A stretch of 8,648 nucleotides of DNA. It comes from Sedimenticola sp. Lineage in GTDB: Bacteria > Pseudomonadota > Gammaproteobacteria > Chromatiales > Chromatiaceae. The number at the start of each line of letters is the position of its first letter. Positions within the stretch are counted from its first letter, which is position 1. The translations under genes and the position numbers were made by a program. Below are positions 1 through 6,285 of this stretch, in pieces. The notes beneath the pieces are model-generated. The model was not told the DNA's origin. It saw only the letters and a program-made list of their open reading frames with translations, and did no database searches. The stretch is from positions 1 through 8,648 of the forward strand of contig JAUUYI010000069.1 of NCBI GenBank assembly GCA_030590525.1, given 5' to 3'.

Positions 1-952
1 CGATGATGGTGACACCGTCCCTGACGACAACCTTGCCCGGTTCTGTCAGGGCACAGTTGCCGCCCTGCTCCGCGGCCAGATCCACGATGACACTGCCGTC
101 CTGCATGGATTCCACCATCCCGGCGGTGATCAGTTCCGGGGCCGGCTTACCGGGGATCAAGGCGGTGGTGATGATGATGTCCACCTCCATCGCCTGCTGG
201 GCAAACAGTGCCATCTCCGCCTTGATGAACTCTTTGCTCATCACCTTGGCGTAACCGCCGCTGCCGCCCCCCTCCTCTTCGAACTCCAGTTCCAGAAATT
301 CTGCGCCCATGCTCTCCACCTGCTCCTTGACCTCGGGGCGGGTGTCGAAGGCGCGTACCACGGCGCCAAGGGAGCCGGCGGCGCCGACGGCTGCCAGACC
401 GGCGACGCCGGCCCCGATCACCATCACCTTGGCCGGCGGCACCTTGCCGGCGGCTGTCACCTGGCCGGTGAAGAAACGGCCAAACTGGTTGGCTGCCTCC
501 ACTACCGCCCGGTAACCTGCAATATTGGCCATGGAACTGAGGGCATCCAGTTTCTGGGCACGGGATATGCGGGGTACGCTGTCCATGGCCAGGATCGTGG
601 CCTTGCGCGCTGCCAGTCGTTCCAGCAGCTCCGGGTTCTGGGCCGGCCAGATATGGGAGATCAGGTAGCCCCCTGCCCGCAGCAACTCCGTCTCGTCAAC
701 GCAGAGTGTCGTATTATTCTCCGGTGCGCGTACCTTGAGGACGATATCGGACTCTGACCACAGCTTGCGGGTGTCATCGACCACCGTCGCCCCCGCTTCC
801 CGGTAGGCATCGTCGGAAAAGTGGGCCGCGTCGCCAGCGCCGCGCTCAATCGCGACAGTGAAGCCGAGCTTCAATAGCTGCTGTACCGATTCAGGTGTGG
901 CCGCGACCCGACGCTCGCCGCTGTGAATCTCTTTTGGAATACCAATATTCAT
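1..952 (-). CDS. pntA: NAD(P) transhydrogenase subunit alpha (PntA), N-terminal part; gene continues past the left edge
   Basis: This is the soluble NAD(H)-binding domain I of the proton-translocating transhydrogenase, which couples hydride transfer between NADH and NADP+ to the proton gradient at the inner membrane. The visible 317 residues begin MNIGIPKE, close to E. coli PntA (MRIGIPRE). They contain WPAQNPEL (102-109), the [11 protein letters not shown] segment (123-133), and the dinucleotide-binding loop GAGVAG (180-185) followed by [13 protein letters not shown]. Also present are YAKVMS, the [12 protein letters not shown] stretch and [13 protein letters not shown], all in the expected order. 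E. coli PntA is about 510 residues, so roughly the C-terminal 40% lies outside. Whether this is a fused PntA or a split PntAA form cannot be seen. The start at 952 matches family length. An in-frame ATG at 958 is preceded by AAGGA (plus-strand 969-973) with a 10-base spacer and may be the true start, adding two residues. It is transcribed away from the redox operon. Confidence 0.96.
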   Translation of the reverse strand, partial: MNIGIPKEIHSGERRVAATPESVQQLLKLGFTVAIERGAGDAAHFSDDAYREAGATVVDDTRKLWSESDIVLKVRAPENNTTLCVDETELLRAGGYLISHIWPAQNPELLERLAARKATILAMDSVPRISRAQKLDALSSMANIAGYRAVVEAANQFGRFFTGQVTAAGKVPPAKVMVIGAGVAGLAAVGAAGSLGAVVRAFDTRPEVKEQVESMGAEFLELEFEEEGGGSGGYAKVMSKEFIKAEMALFAQQAMEVDIIITTALIPGKPAPELITAGMVESMQDGSVIVDLAAEQGGNCALTEPGKVVVRDGVTII

Positions 953-1085
953 GGACATCTGCTGTCTATCCTTGAGCATTATGGAATACAGAATGAAAAA
1001 GCTGGAGGAGCTTCATGAGCCCTGGGCGATCCTAAATTCTGACTTCTGACTTTGAAACCTGCTTCAGCTGAAATTCGGGGTGGCG

Positions 1086-1142
1086 TCTCAATAAATCCAG
1101 GCAAGCGACGAAAATGCAGCCATTTTCACGGAGTTATTGAGA
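1086..1142. repeat. Composite stem-loop (nested inverted repeats)
   Basis: The outer arms tctcaataa (1086-1094) and ttattgaga (1134-1142) are perfect reverse complements. Inside the loop lies a second perfect pair, gaaaatg (1110-1116) and cattttc (1121-1127), around cagc. The nested arrangement suggests a structured element or the remnant of a mobile repeat rather than coding sequence. Function is unknown. Confidence 0.55.
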
Positions 1143-1400
1143 AGTTACAATCCAGGCCCCGGCAGAGGCCGCGCTCCTCAGGGAGCGTTATAGCATTCTT
1201 TTAAGGGACGCTCACTAAAATTAAAGCGTGATATTCATGATTTTCTGCATTCGTGATGCAGGGCTGCGACGCTGCCGTTACCCGGTTTTTCTGGACAGGG
1301 AAAGGCCTGAAGTGGAGAATCGGAACCGGGAGAGACCATCCCCCCTCTGCATAAACCAAGAAAATTCAGGCAGATAGGTATATGCAGGGTAACTTCTCAA
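1137..1400. repeat. Pair of 12-bp inverted repeats with a third partial copy nearby
   Basis: ttgagaagttac at 1137-1148 is the exact reverse complement of gtaacttctcaa at 1389-1400, so the two arms enclose about 240 bases. A related direct copy, gttattgagaag, occurs at 1133-1144 and again at 1523-1534. The enclosed DNA has no recognisable gene. This may be the outline of a small decayed inserted element, but 12-bp arms are weak evidence. Confidence 0.4.
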
Positions 1401-1417
1401 AAAGCTGGGGCATAATG

Positions 1418-1498
1418 TGTAGGATGTGGTGAGCTTGCGAACCGCATCATCCGCGGATTTCCCAACTGATGCGGGTTCGTGCCTCACCACATCCTACA
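1418..1498. repeat. BIME-like palindrome, family A (two inverted GTAG-headed REP units)
   Basis: The terminal 16-bp arms tgtaggatgtggtgag (1418-1433) and ctcaccacatcctaca (1483-1498) are perfect reverse complements. An inner imperfect pair is cgaaccgcatca (1438-1449) and tgatgcgggttcg (1467-1479). The element reads as two REP units facing each other. Unit 1 is 1419-1448, GTAG then GATGTGGT to ACCGCATC. Unit 2 is 1468-1497, the inverted equivalent. GTAG-headed REPs are the known substrates of RAYT (REP-associated tyrosine transposase) enzymes. No RAYT gene is in the window. Confidence 0.75.
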
Positions 1499-1563
1499 TG
1501 GACTCTCAAAGAGTCGCACGGGGTTATTGAGAAGCAACCCACGCCGCTGCGCGGCCACAAATC

Positions 1564-1595
1564 AGAGAATAACAAAGTCAAGCAGTTACGATTAT
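1564..1595 (+). repeat. 32-bp direct repeat, left copy
   Basis: This segment begins agagaataac and ends ttacgattat. It matches 1709-1740 at 29 of 32 positions, with differences at 1574, 1577 and 1582. The two copies are 145 bases apart and bracket the 1613-1704 palindrome. The divergence suggests an old duplication rather than a fresh target-site duplication. Confidence 0.75.
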
Positions 1596-1612
1596 CTTAA
1601 ATTCAAAATTTG

Positions 1613-1704
1613 CGTAGGATGGGCAAAGGCGCGAAGCGCCGTGCCCATCACCGGGGCAGGCACTGCGGCTTTTGATGGGCACGCTGCGCTTTGCCCATCC
1701 TACG
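1613..1704 (+). repeat. BIME-like 92-bp palindrome, family B, copy 1
   Basis: The terminal arms cgtaggatgggcaaag (1613-1628) and ctttgcccatcctacg (1689-1704) are perfect reverse complements. Two REP-like units face each other: 1614-1649 (GTAG, GATGGGC, inner ggcgc/gcgcc hairpin, GCCCATC) and 1674-1703 (GATGGGC to GCCCATC, CTAC). A second copy at 8546-8637 is the same length, in inverse orientation, and matches at about 84 of 92 positions. This kind of GTAGGATGGGC palindrome is a familiar dispersed repeat in gammaproteobacteria. Confidence 0.85.
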
Positions 1705-1708
1705 ATTG

Positions 1709-1740
1709 AGAGAATAACGAAATCAATCAGTTACGATTAT
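1709..1740 (+). repeat. 32-bp direct repeat, right copy
   Basis: This is the partner of 1564-1595, with 29 of 32 bases identical. It lies directly to the right of the BIME at 1613-1704 and about 70 bases before the first gene of the redox operon, so it overlaps the area where that operon's promoter would be expected. Confidence 0.75.
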
Positions 1741-1759
1741 GTTATTCATGGGTTACTAT
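1731..1759 (+). promoter_or_regulatory. Weak candidate promoter for the redox operon
   Basis: TTACGA (1731-1736) and TACTAT (1754-1759) are separated by 17 bases. The overlapping TATAAA at 1757-1762 is an alternative -10 box. Both hexamers are poor matches to the sigma-70 consensus, and the -35 lies inside the right copy of the 32-bp direct repeat. It is offered only because a promoter is needed here. Confidence 0.22.
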
Positions 1760-1782
1760 AAAATCAACGAGGTTTCCCGCTG

Positions 1783-1797
1783 CCGATAGAGTATCGG
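1783..1797 (+). promoter_or_regulatory. Small hairpin in the leader of the redox operon
   Basis: ccgata (1783-1788) and tatcgg (1792-1797) form a perfect 6-bp stem with a 3-base loop, ending 11 bases before the start codon at 1809. There is no strong Shine-Dalgarno sequence for that start (only a weak gag at 1801-1803), so the hairpin sits where it could affect ribosome access. Function is inferred from position only. Confidence 0.3.
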
Positions 1798-1808
1798 ATA
1801 GAGCGCAA

Positions 1809-2438
1809 ATGAGTGAGAAAACCGAAAATCTGGTCAAAGTCACCATTGATGGCAAGGAGATCCTGGCGCCGGGCAAACTCTCCACCATTCAGGCGCTGTG
1901 GCATGCCGGTTACCCACGGGTGAAGAGCGTCGGCTGCCTGGAGGGGGTCTGCGGCTCCTGCCGGATCATGGCACGCCGTGCCGGGAGTACCGAGGTTACC
2001 ATGGAGCTGGGTTGTCAGACCCTGATAGAAGAGGGCATGGAGGTCAGTTTCCTGGTCTTTCCCACCCCGAGCCACCACACTTACGAACTGGGGGAGATAC
2101 GCAACTCGTGGGAGGTTCAGGCGCATTTCAGCCGCATCTTTCCAGAAGCAGATCATTGCCGAAACTGTCACGGCTGCACTGTCTCCTGCCCCAAAGGCAT
2201 CCAGGTTGAACGGGGTGTGGAGCTGGCCGTCAAGGGGCGCTTCAGGGAGGCAGGTGAACTCTTCGTGGAGTGCGTCATGTGTAATTTCTGCATGACCGCC
2301 TGCCCTGAATTCATCGCCCCTAATCATGTAGGTATCTTTGCCCGTCGGGTGACCGCCTATTTTCATATCCGTCCCTCTAATCTGATCAATCGGCTGGAGA
2401 AGCTGCGCCGGGGCGAACTCCAGATCAGGGACCAGTGA
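1809..2438 (+). CDS. Iron-sulfur electron-transfer protein with one [2Fe-2S] and two [4Fe-4S] motifs
   Basis: This 209-residue soluble protein probably carries electrons between the NuoF-like and flavoprotein subunits encoded just downstream. Residues about 8-85 form a ferredoxin-fold domain of SdhB/NuoG type with ligands C43, C48, C51 and C69 (CLEGVCGSC). Two classical CxxCxxCxxxCP motifs follow: C117, C120, C123, C127 and C155, C158, C161, C165, each predicting a [4Fe-4S] cluster. SdhB/FrdB proteins share the 2Fe-2S plus alpha-helical ferredoxin plan, but their third site has CxxxxxCxxxC spacing for a [3Fe-4S] cluster beside the quinone. Here both C-terminal sites have full 4Fe-4S spacing, closer to GlpC or HdrC. 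There is no membrane segment or CCG domain. The ATG at 1809 has a weak ribosome site. The stop overlaps the next start by one base (TGATG), implying translational coupling. The domain call is firm; the exact role is inferred. Confidence 0.9.
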   Translation: MSEKTENLVKVTIDGKEILAPGKLSTIQALWHAGYPRVKSVGCLEGVCGSCRIMARRAGSTEVTMELGCQTLIEEGMEVSFLVFPTPSHHTYELGEIRNSWEVQAHFSRIFPEADHCRNCHGCTVSCPKGIQVERGVELAVKGRFREAGELFVECVMCNFCMTACPEFIAPNHVGIFARRVTAYFHIRPSNLINRLEKLRRGELQIRDQ

Positions 2439-4066
2439 TGGCGATGCAGGGCATCCCCTACAGCGAGGCGCTGCGGAATTACTCTGTAAAGACGTTCCGG
2501 GAACCGGCCGGGGAGGTGCAGGAGCCGGAGCAACTGCTGCGGAGTTTTCACCCGGATTACTACCCGGGTACAACCGTGACCCTCCGGGTGGGAGTGAACC
2601 GGGGGGACGCGTGTCACCACCAGTTGGCGGAAGTACTGCAGGCAGATGCACGCATCGATGAGGCGGACCTGGCGGGCGCCGCGATCAGGGAGACGGATGT
2701 GCTGGTGATCGGTGGCGGCGGGGCGGGCTGTGCCGCGGCACTGGTCGCTGCCAGGGCGGGTGCCCGGGTCATCCTGACCACCAAGCTGCGGCTGGGGGAC
2801 AGCAATACGGTGATGGCAGAGGGGGGGATACAGGCCTCCATTGAAAAGGACGACACCCCCCAGATGCACCTGGATGATACCCTGCGGGCCGGCCATTACC
2901 GTTCCGACCGGCGATTGGTTGCGCGCATGGTGGCGGATGGGCCGGATGTGATCCGCTGGCTGATACAGCAGGGGATGCAGTTCGATCTGGACAAATATGG
3001 GGACATCCTGCTGCGCCGTGCCGGTGGCACCAGCGCCAATCGGGTCGCCTACTACCGGGACTATACCGGCCTGGAGATGATGCGGGTGCTGCGGGAGTCG
3101 GTGACCAACAGCAATATCGAGGTGTTGGACTACAGCCCGGCGGTGGAGTTGCTCTCCAACGAGGAGGGGCACTGCGGCGGTGCGGTCATCTCCTCGCTGA
3201 AGGATTATAGCTACACCCTGGTCAAGGCGAAGGCGGTAATCGTTGCGACCGGGGGTATCGGGCGTATGCATATCAACGGTTTTCCCACCTCCAACCACTT
3301 CGGGGCCACCGGTGACGGTCTGGTGCTGGCCTATCGCCTCGGGGCCGGGTTGCGGGACCTGGACTCTTTTCAGTATCACCCCTCTGGCCTGACCTGGCCC
3401 CAGCACCTGGCCGGTACCCTGATTACCGAGGGGGTTCGCTCTGCCGGAGCCTACATACTGAATGGCCAGGGTGAACGTTTCGTGGATGAACTCGAGACCC
3501 GTGACCTGGTCTCCTCCGCCATCCTGCGCGAGTGCGCCGAGGGGCGTGGGGTCGAGGTTGGGGACGATATACGGGGTGTCTGGCTCGATACACCGGGGTT
3601 GGAGCTGCGTAATCCGGGTACGCTTGCTGCCCGCTTTCCCAAACTGATTCAACTGGGGAAGAGAAGTGGTATCGATCTGTACCATCAGCCGCTGTTGATC
3701 TATCCCACCCTGCATTACCAGAACGGCGGGGTTGTGATCGATGAGAACGGTTGCTCCAGCGTGCCACGGCTCTACTGCGTGGGTGAGGTGAGCGGCGGTA
3801 TCCATGGCAAGAACCGGATCATGGGTAACTCCCTGCTGGAGATCATCAGTTTCGGCCGCCGCGCTGGCGCCCATGCGGCGGAGAAGAGCCATCGGCGGGG
3901 GCACAAAAAGGTCTCTATCGAGCATGTCAGTAACCTGCGGCGAGAGCTGACCCTGGCTGAGATGCCGATGGAGAAACAGGGGCCTGCACTGTTCCCTGAG
4001 TGTGCCAAATTCGAAAACGACTCGGATTATGACGGCTTGCGCAGAAATCGGAAGGGGCGCCCATGA
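2438..4066 (+). CDS. FAD-dependent fumarate reductase/succinate dehydrogenase-like flavoprotein
   Basis: This is the predicted catalytic subunit, of the FrdA/SdhA/L-aspartate oxidase superfamily, 542 residues. After an unusual N-terminal segment of about 85 residues comes the FAD-binding loop IGGGGAG (91-97). It is followed by SNTVMAEGGIQAS (122-134), where N123 stands in place of the His that binds FAD covalently in SdhA and FrdA, so FAD is probably non-covalent. The dicarboxylate site looks intact: H314 (FQYHPSGL), T330-E331 (LITEGVR), R355 (TRDLVSS, the catalytic arginine position), H426 (LHYQNGG) and R460 (GKNRIMGNSLLE). The C-terminal helical domain of SdhA is essentially missing; only about 55 residues follow the FAD domain. 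The start is taken as ATG 2438, with AGGGA at 2427-2431 six bases upstream. A GTG at 2435 and ATG at 2444 are alternatives. The gene overlaps the next one by ATGA. The substrate could be fumarate, another dicarboxylate or an enoate. Confidence 0.92.
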   Translation: MAMQGIPYSEALRNYSVKTFREPAGEVQEPEQLLRSFHPDYYPGTTVTLRVGVNRGDACHHQLAEVLQADARIDEADLAGAAIRETDVLVIGGGGAGCAAALVAARAGARVILTTKLRLGDSNTVMAEGGIQASIEKDDTPQMHLDDTLRAGHYRSDRRLVARMVADGPDVIRWLIQQGMQFDLDKYGDILLRRAGGTSANRVAYYRDYTGLEMMRVLRESVTNSNIEVLDYSPAVELLSNEEGHCGGAVISSLKDYSYTLVKAKAVIVATGGIGRMHINGFPTSNHFGATGDGLVLAYRLGAGLRDLDSFQYHPSGLTWPQHLAGTLITEGVRSAGAYILNGQGERFVDELETRDLVSSAILRECAEGRGVEVGDDIRGVWLDTPGLELRNPGTLAARFPKLIQLGKRSGIDLYHQPLLIYPTLHYQNGGVVIDENGCSSVPRLYCVGEVSGGIHGKNRIMGNSLLEIISFGRRAGAHAAEKSHRRGHKKVSIEHVSNLRRELTLAEMPMEKQGPALFPECAKFENDSDYDGLRRNRKGRP

Positions 4067-5313
4067 AACCCTTGAATCAGGTACTGCTGCACCCGGACAA
4101 CCGGGTGGGTGTCGATTTCAAACGCTGGCAGCGGCATGGCGGCGGCCAGGGGCTCGAAGTCGCGCTGCTCGAGGAGCCTGAGAGCCTGATCGGGATGATC
4201 AGAGATGCGGGTCTGCGGGGATTGGGGGGAAGTGGTTTTCCTACCTTCAGGAAATGGGAGTTCGTTGCCGCCGAGCGGGATACGGTGGAAAAATATCTGA
4301 TCTGTAATGGCAATGAAGATGAGCCGGGGACTTTCAAGGACTGCATCCTGCTGGAGGAGACGCCGTTTCAGGTGATCGAGGGGGCAACCATCGCCGCCCT
4401 GGCAACCGGTGTCAGCCGTGTCGTCTTCTACATCAATCCGGATCAGGAGAAATCCCTGGACGCCATGATCCGGGCGGTGGAGGAGTGGGAGTCGACGGAT
4501 CTCTACTTCGCGGTATCGAAGAAGATGAAGCGCCCGCTCAGTTATCTGGTGAAGGCCAGTGCCGGTCACTACATCGGTGGAGAAGAGACGGCAGCCATCG
4601 AATCGGTGGAGGGAAAGTTCCCCTTCCCCCGTGGCAAGCCACCGTTCCCTGCCCGCTCCGGGGTGCATGGCTATCCGACGCTGATAAACAATATTGAGAC
4701 CCTGGCCAACGTCCCCCACATCATCTGCAACGGGCCGACATGGTTTCGCGAACTGGGGTTGGGCGAGGCCTGTGGCACCAAGATCTACTGCCTCAGCGGG
4801 GATGAGCTCTATCCCGGCGCCAATGAGCTGCCGAAGGGGACGCCTCTGGTCGAGCTGATCCAGACGTATGGCGGGGGTATGCTGCTCGGGAAGGGGTTGA
4901 AGGCGGTATTTACCGGGGGGCCATCCAACACCATCCTCACCCCTCAGGACCTGGACGTGCATCTGGATTTTGATTCGGTGCAGGAACGCCGTTCCAGTCT
5001 GGGTACCGGCGCCATGATCGTAGTCTCCGAGGGGACCGGTATTGTCAAGCGTGTGACAGAGTATGTGGATTTCTTTGCCGCCTCTTCCTGTGGTCAATGC
5101 CCACCATGCAAGACCGGCACCTACTATATATCCATGCTGCTGGGGAAAATCGATACCGGTGAGGGCACCCAGGCCGACCTCGACTCCCTGGTCAATCTGT
5201 GCCGGATACTCCCGGGCGCCGGCCGCTGCCACCTGCTCGACGGCGCGGTTAAGGTGCTGGAGAGTTCGCTTTACCATTTCATGGACGAGTATCGGCGCTC
5301 GATCTGTAACTGA
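4063..5313 (+). CDS. NuoF-like NADH dehydrogenase (51 kDa, FMN and [4Fe-4S]) subunit
   Basis: This 416-residue protein is predicted to oxidise or reduce NAD(H) through FMN and pass electrons to an N3-type [4Fe-4S] cluster. The glycine-rich NADH/FMN loop GLRGLGGSGFPT spans 50-61 and NGNEDEPGT begins at 82. The GHYIGGEETAAIESVEG block matches the family, including the GEE glutamate that favours NADH over NADPH in E. coli NuoF. KPPFPARSGVHGYPTLINNIE follows the family plan. Cluster ligands are C343, C346, C349 (SCGQCPPC) and C389 (GRCHLLDGA). E. coli NuoF is about 445 residues, so this is close to full length; no HoxF-style fusion is seen. It is not in a nuo operon and no NuoE partner is nearby. 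The start ATG overlaps the upstream stop (ATGA) and has GGAAGGGG just upstream. Context makes it the NADH module of a three-subunit complex with the two preceding gene products. Confidence 0.93.
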   Translation: MKPLNQVLLHPDNRVGVDFKRWQRHGGGQGLEVALLEEPESLIGMIRDAGLRGLGGSGFPTFRKWEFVAAERDTVEKYLICNGNEDEPGTFKDCILLEETPFQVIEGATIAALATGVSRVVFYINPDQEKSLDAMIRAVEEWESTDLYFAVSKKMKRPLSYLVKASAGHYIGGEETAAIESVEGKFPFPRGKPPFPARSGVHGYPTLINNIETLANVPHIICNGPTWFRELGLGEACGTKIYCLSGDELYPGANELPKGTPLVELIQTYGGGMLLGKGLKAVFTGGPSNTILTPQDLDVHLDFDSVQERRSSLGTGAMIVVSEGTGIVKRVTEYVDFFAASSCGQCPPCKTGTYYISMLLGKIDTGEGTQADLDSLVNLCRILPGAGRCHLLDGAVKVLESSLYHFMDEYRRSICN

Positions 5314-5373
5314 AGTCGGAGCATGCTCGCCCTTGACCTTTCCCCTGCCACAAGACCACAATCAGCCAAGTAG

Positions 5374-5409
5374 GTCGGGCACGGTTTTTGTGCCCGACAT
5401 TTTTTCTTT
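5374..5409 (+). terminator. Strong intrinsic terminator after the redox operon
   Basis: gtcgggcac (5374-5382) and gtgcccgac (5390-5398) form a perfect 9-bp stem with the loop ggttttt, followed by a run of six T (5400-5405), then c and ttt. It lies 60 bases after the NuoF-like stop and ends about 30 bases before mlaF, so the redox and mla operons are probably separate transcription units. Confidence 0.9.
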
Positions 5410-5441
5410 ATCGTTATCCGCCGAATGGGAGTCCCCCGCTG

Positions 5442-6248
5442 TTGACAAGTGATACCGAGCCGTTGGTGAAAATCCGTGGACTGCGCTTCTTTCGTGGGGA
5501 GCGTGCTATCTTTGACGGGGTGGACATCGACATCACCCGGGGCAGCATCACAGCCATCATGGGCCCCAGTGGTACCGGTAAGACCACACTGCTGAAGCTT
5601 ATCAGTGGGCAGCTCCGCCCCCAGGGGGGCACGATTGAGGTGAATGGCCAGAACATTCACCAGTTGAGCCGCAGGGCGCTCTATCGGCTGCGAATCCGCA
5701 TGGGTATGCTGTTTCAGAGTGGCGCGCTGTTGACCGATGTCAGCGTCTTCGACAATGTAGCCTATCCGTTGCAGGAGCACGCCCATCTGCCACCCTCCAT
5801 GATCCGAAAGCTGGTGATGCTGAAGCTGGAGGCGGTCGGACTGCGCGGCGCCCGGGACCTGATGCCCAGTGCGCTCTCCGGCGGCATGGCCCGGCGGGTG
5901 GCCCTGGCAAGGGCGATTGCCCTGGACCCGATGATGATCATGTATGACGAGCCATTCACCGGGCAGGACCCGATATCGCTGGGCGTGCTGGTACAGCTCA
6001 TCCGCGCCCTCAACGATGCCAGCCGACTGACCAGTATCATCGTTTCCCACGACGTTCAGGAGACCACTGAGATAGCCGACTACATCTATGTCATATCCGA
6101 TGGCCGGGTGATCGATCATGGTCCCCCGGATGCGATGATGCACTCCGATGCGCCCTGGACCGGTCAGTTCATGCGCGGTCTGGCCAATGGCCCGGTCCCC
6201 TTCCACTATCCCGCCCCCGGGCTGGAACAGGATCTCCTGGGGGCGTGA
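5442..6248 (+). CDS. mlaF: MlaF, ATPase of the MlaFEDB phospholipid ABC transporter
   Basis: MlaF is the cytoplasmic ATPase that powers phospholipid transport between the inner membrane and periplasmic MlaC, maintaining outer-membrane lipid asymmetry. The 268 residues (E. coli about 269) contain Walker A GPSGTGKTT (41-49), Q-loop Q92, signature LSGGMAR (145-151), Walker B ending MIMYDEP with E170, and H-loop H203. LFQSGALLTDVSVFDNVAYPL and the C-terminal NGPVPFHYPAP tail are hallmarks of MlaF rather than other ABC proteins; the tail contacts the partner ATPase subunit in E. coli. The start is TTG at 5442, chosen because GGGAG lies at 5427-5431 with a 10-base spacer and because it gives the family N-terminus. 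An upstream in-frame TTG at 5388 falls inside the terminator and is rejected. No clear promoter was found between 5400 and 5441. Confidence 0.95.
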   Translation: MTSDTEPLVKIRGLRFFRGERAIFDGVDIDITRGSITAIMGPSGTGKTTLLKLISGQLRPQGGTIEVNGQNIHQLSRRALYRLRIRMGMLFQSGALLTDVSVFDNVAYPLQEHAHLPPSMIRKLVMLKLEAVGLRGARDLMPSALSGGMARRVALARAIALDPMMIMYDEPFTGQDPISLGVLVQLIRALNDASRLTSIIVSHDVQETTEIADYIYVISDGRVIDHGPPDAMMHSDAPWTGQFMRGLANGPVPFHYPAPGLEQDLLGA

Positions 6249-6285
6249 TGGCTGTTTTGCGACATAGTGGTGTTAAGGTTCGGGC

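Larger units (their letters stand above)
953..1808. other. Repeat-rich intergenic region between divergent pntA and the redox operon
   Basis: These 856 bases hold no open frame with recognisable protein motifs. Short open frames of 70-76 codons at 1278-1490 (minus) and 1479-1709 (plus) run through palindromic repeats and look accidental. The region is more AT-rich than its flanks in places and carries a composite stem-loop (1086-1142), scattered copies of a TTGAGAAG-type motif, two BIME-like palindromes and a direct repeat, each listed separately. A short hairpin, cgctcc/ggagcg with a 4-base loop (1172-1187), is followed by a modest T-rich run but has no obvious upstream gene to terminate. 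Because the flanking genes are divergent, promoters for both should lie here. On the minus strand CATAAT (plus-strand 978-983) could be a -10 box for pntA, but no convincing -35 accompanies it. Confidence 0.7.

Noticed and set aside
1278..1709. Small genes of 70-76 codons in the intergenic region
   Set aside because: They run through the palindromic repeats, lack domains and have no supporting ribosome sites.
1613..1740. CRISPR-like repeat-spacer structure from the 32-bp direct repeats
   Set aside because: There are only two diverged copies separated by a 113-base spacer that is itself a palindrome, and no cas genes are present.
2363..3925. Long open frame of about 520 codons antisense to the flavoprotein
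   Set aside because: It mirrors a gene with clear catalytic motifs, has no recognisable domain and is explained by high GC at third positions. The same holds for long antisense frames at 1764-2651, 4027-5361 and 5271-6206.
1809..4066. Annotation as ordinary succinate dehydrogenase sdhB/sdhA
   Set aside because: No anchor subunits, the cluster pattern differs from SdhB, the FAD-linking His is absent and the third gene is a NuoF homologue.
5388..5441. Longer MlaF starting at the TTG at 5388
   Set aside because: It would start inside the terminator stem and add 18 residues absent from the family; the TTG at 5442 has a Shine-Dalgarno sequence.
5442..5447. TTGACA resembling a -35 promoter box
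   Set aside because: It is the TTG start codon region of mlaF, and no -10 box lies 16-18 bases downstream.
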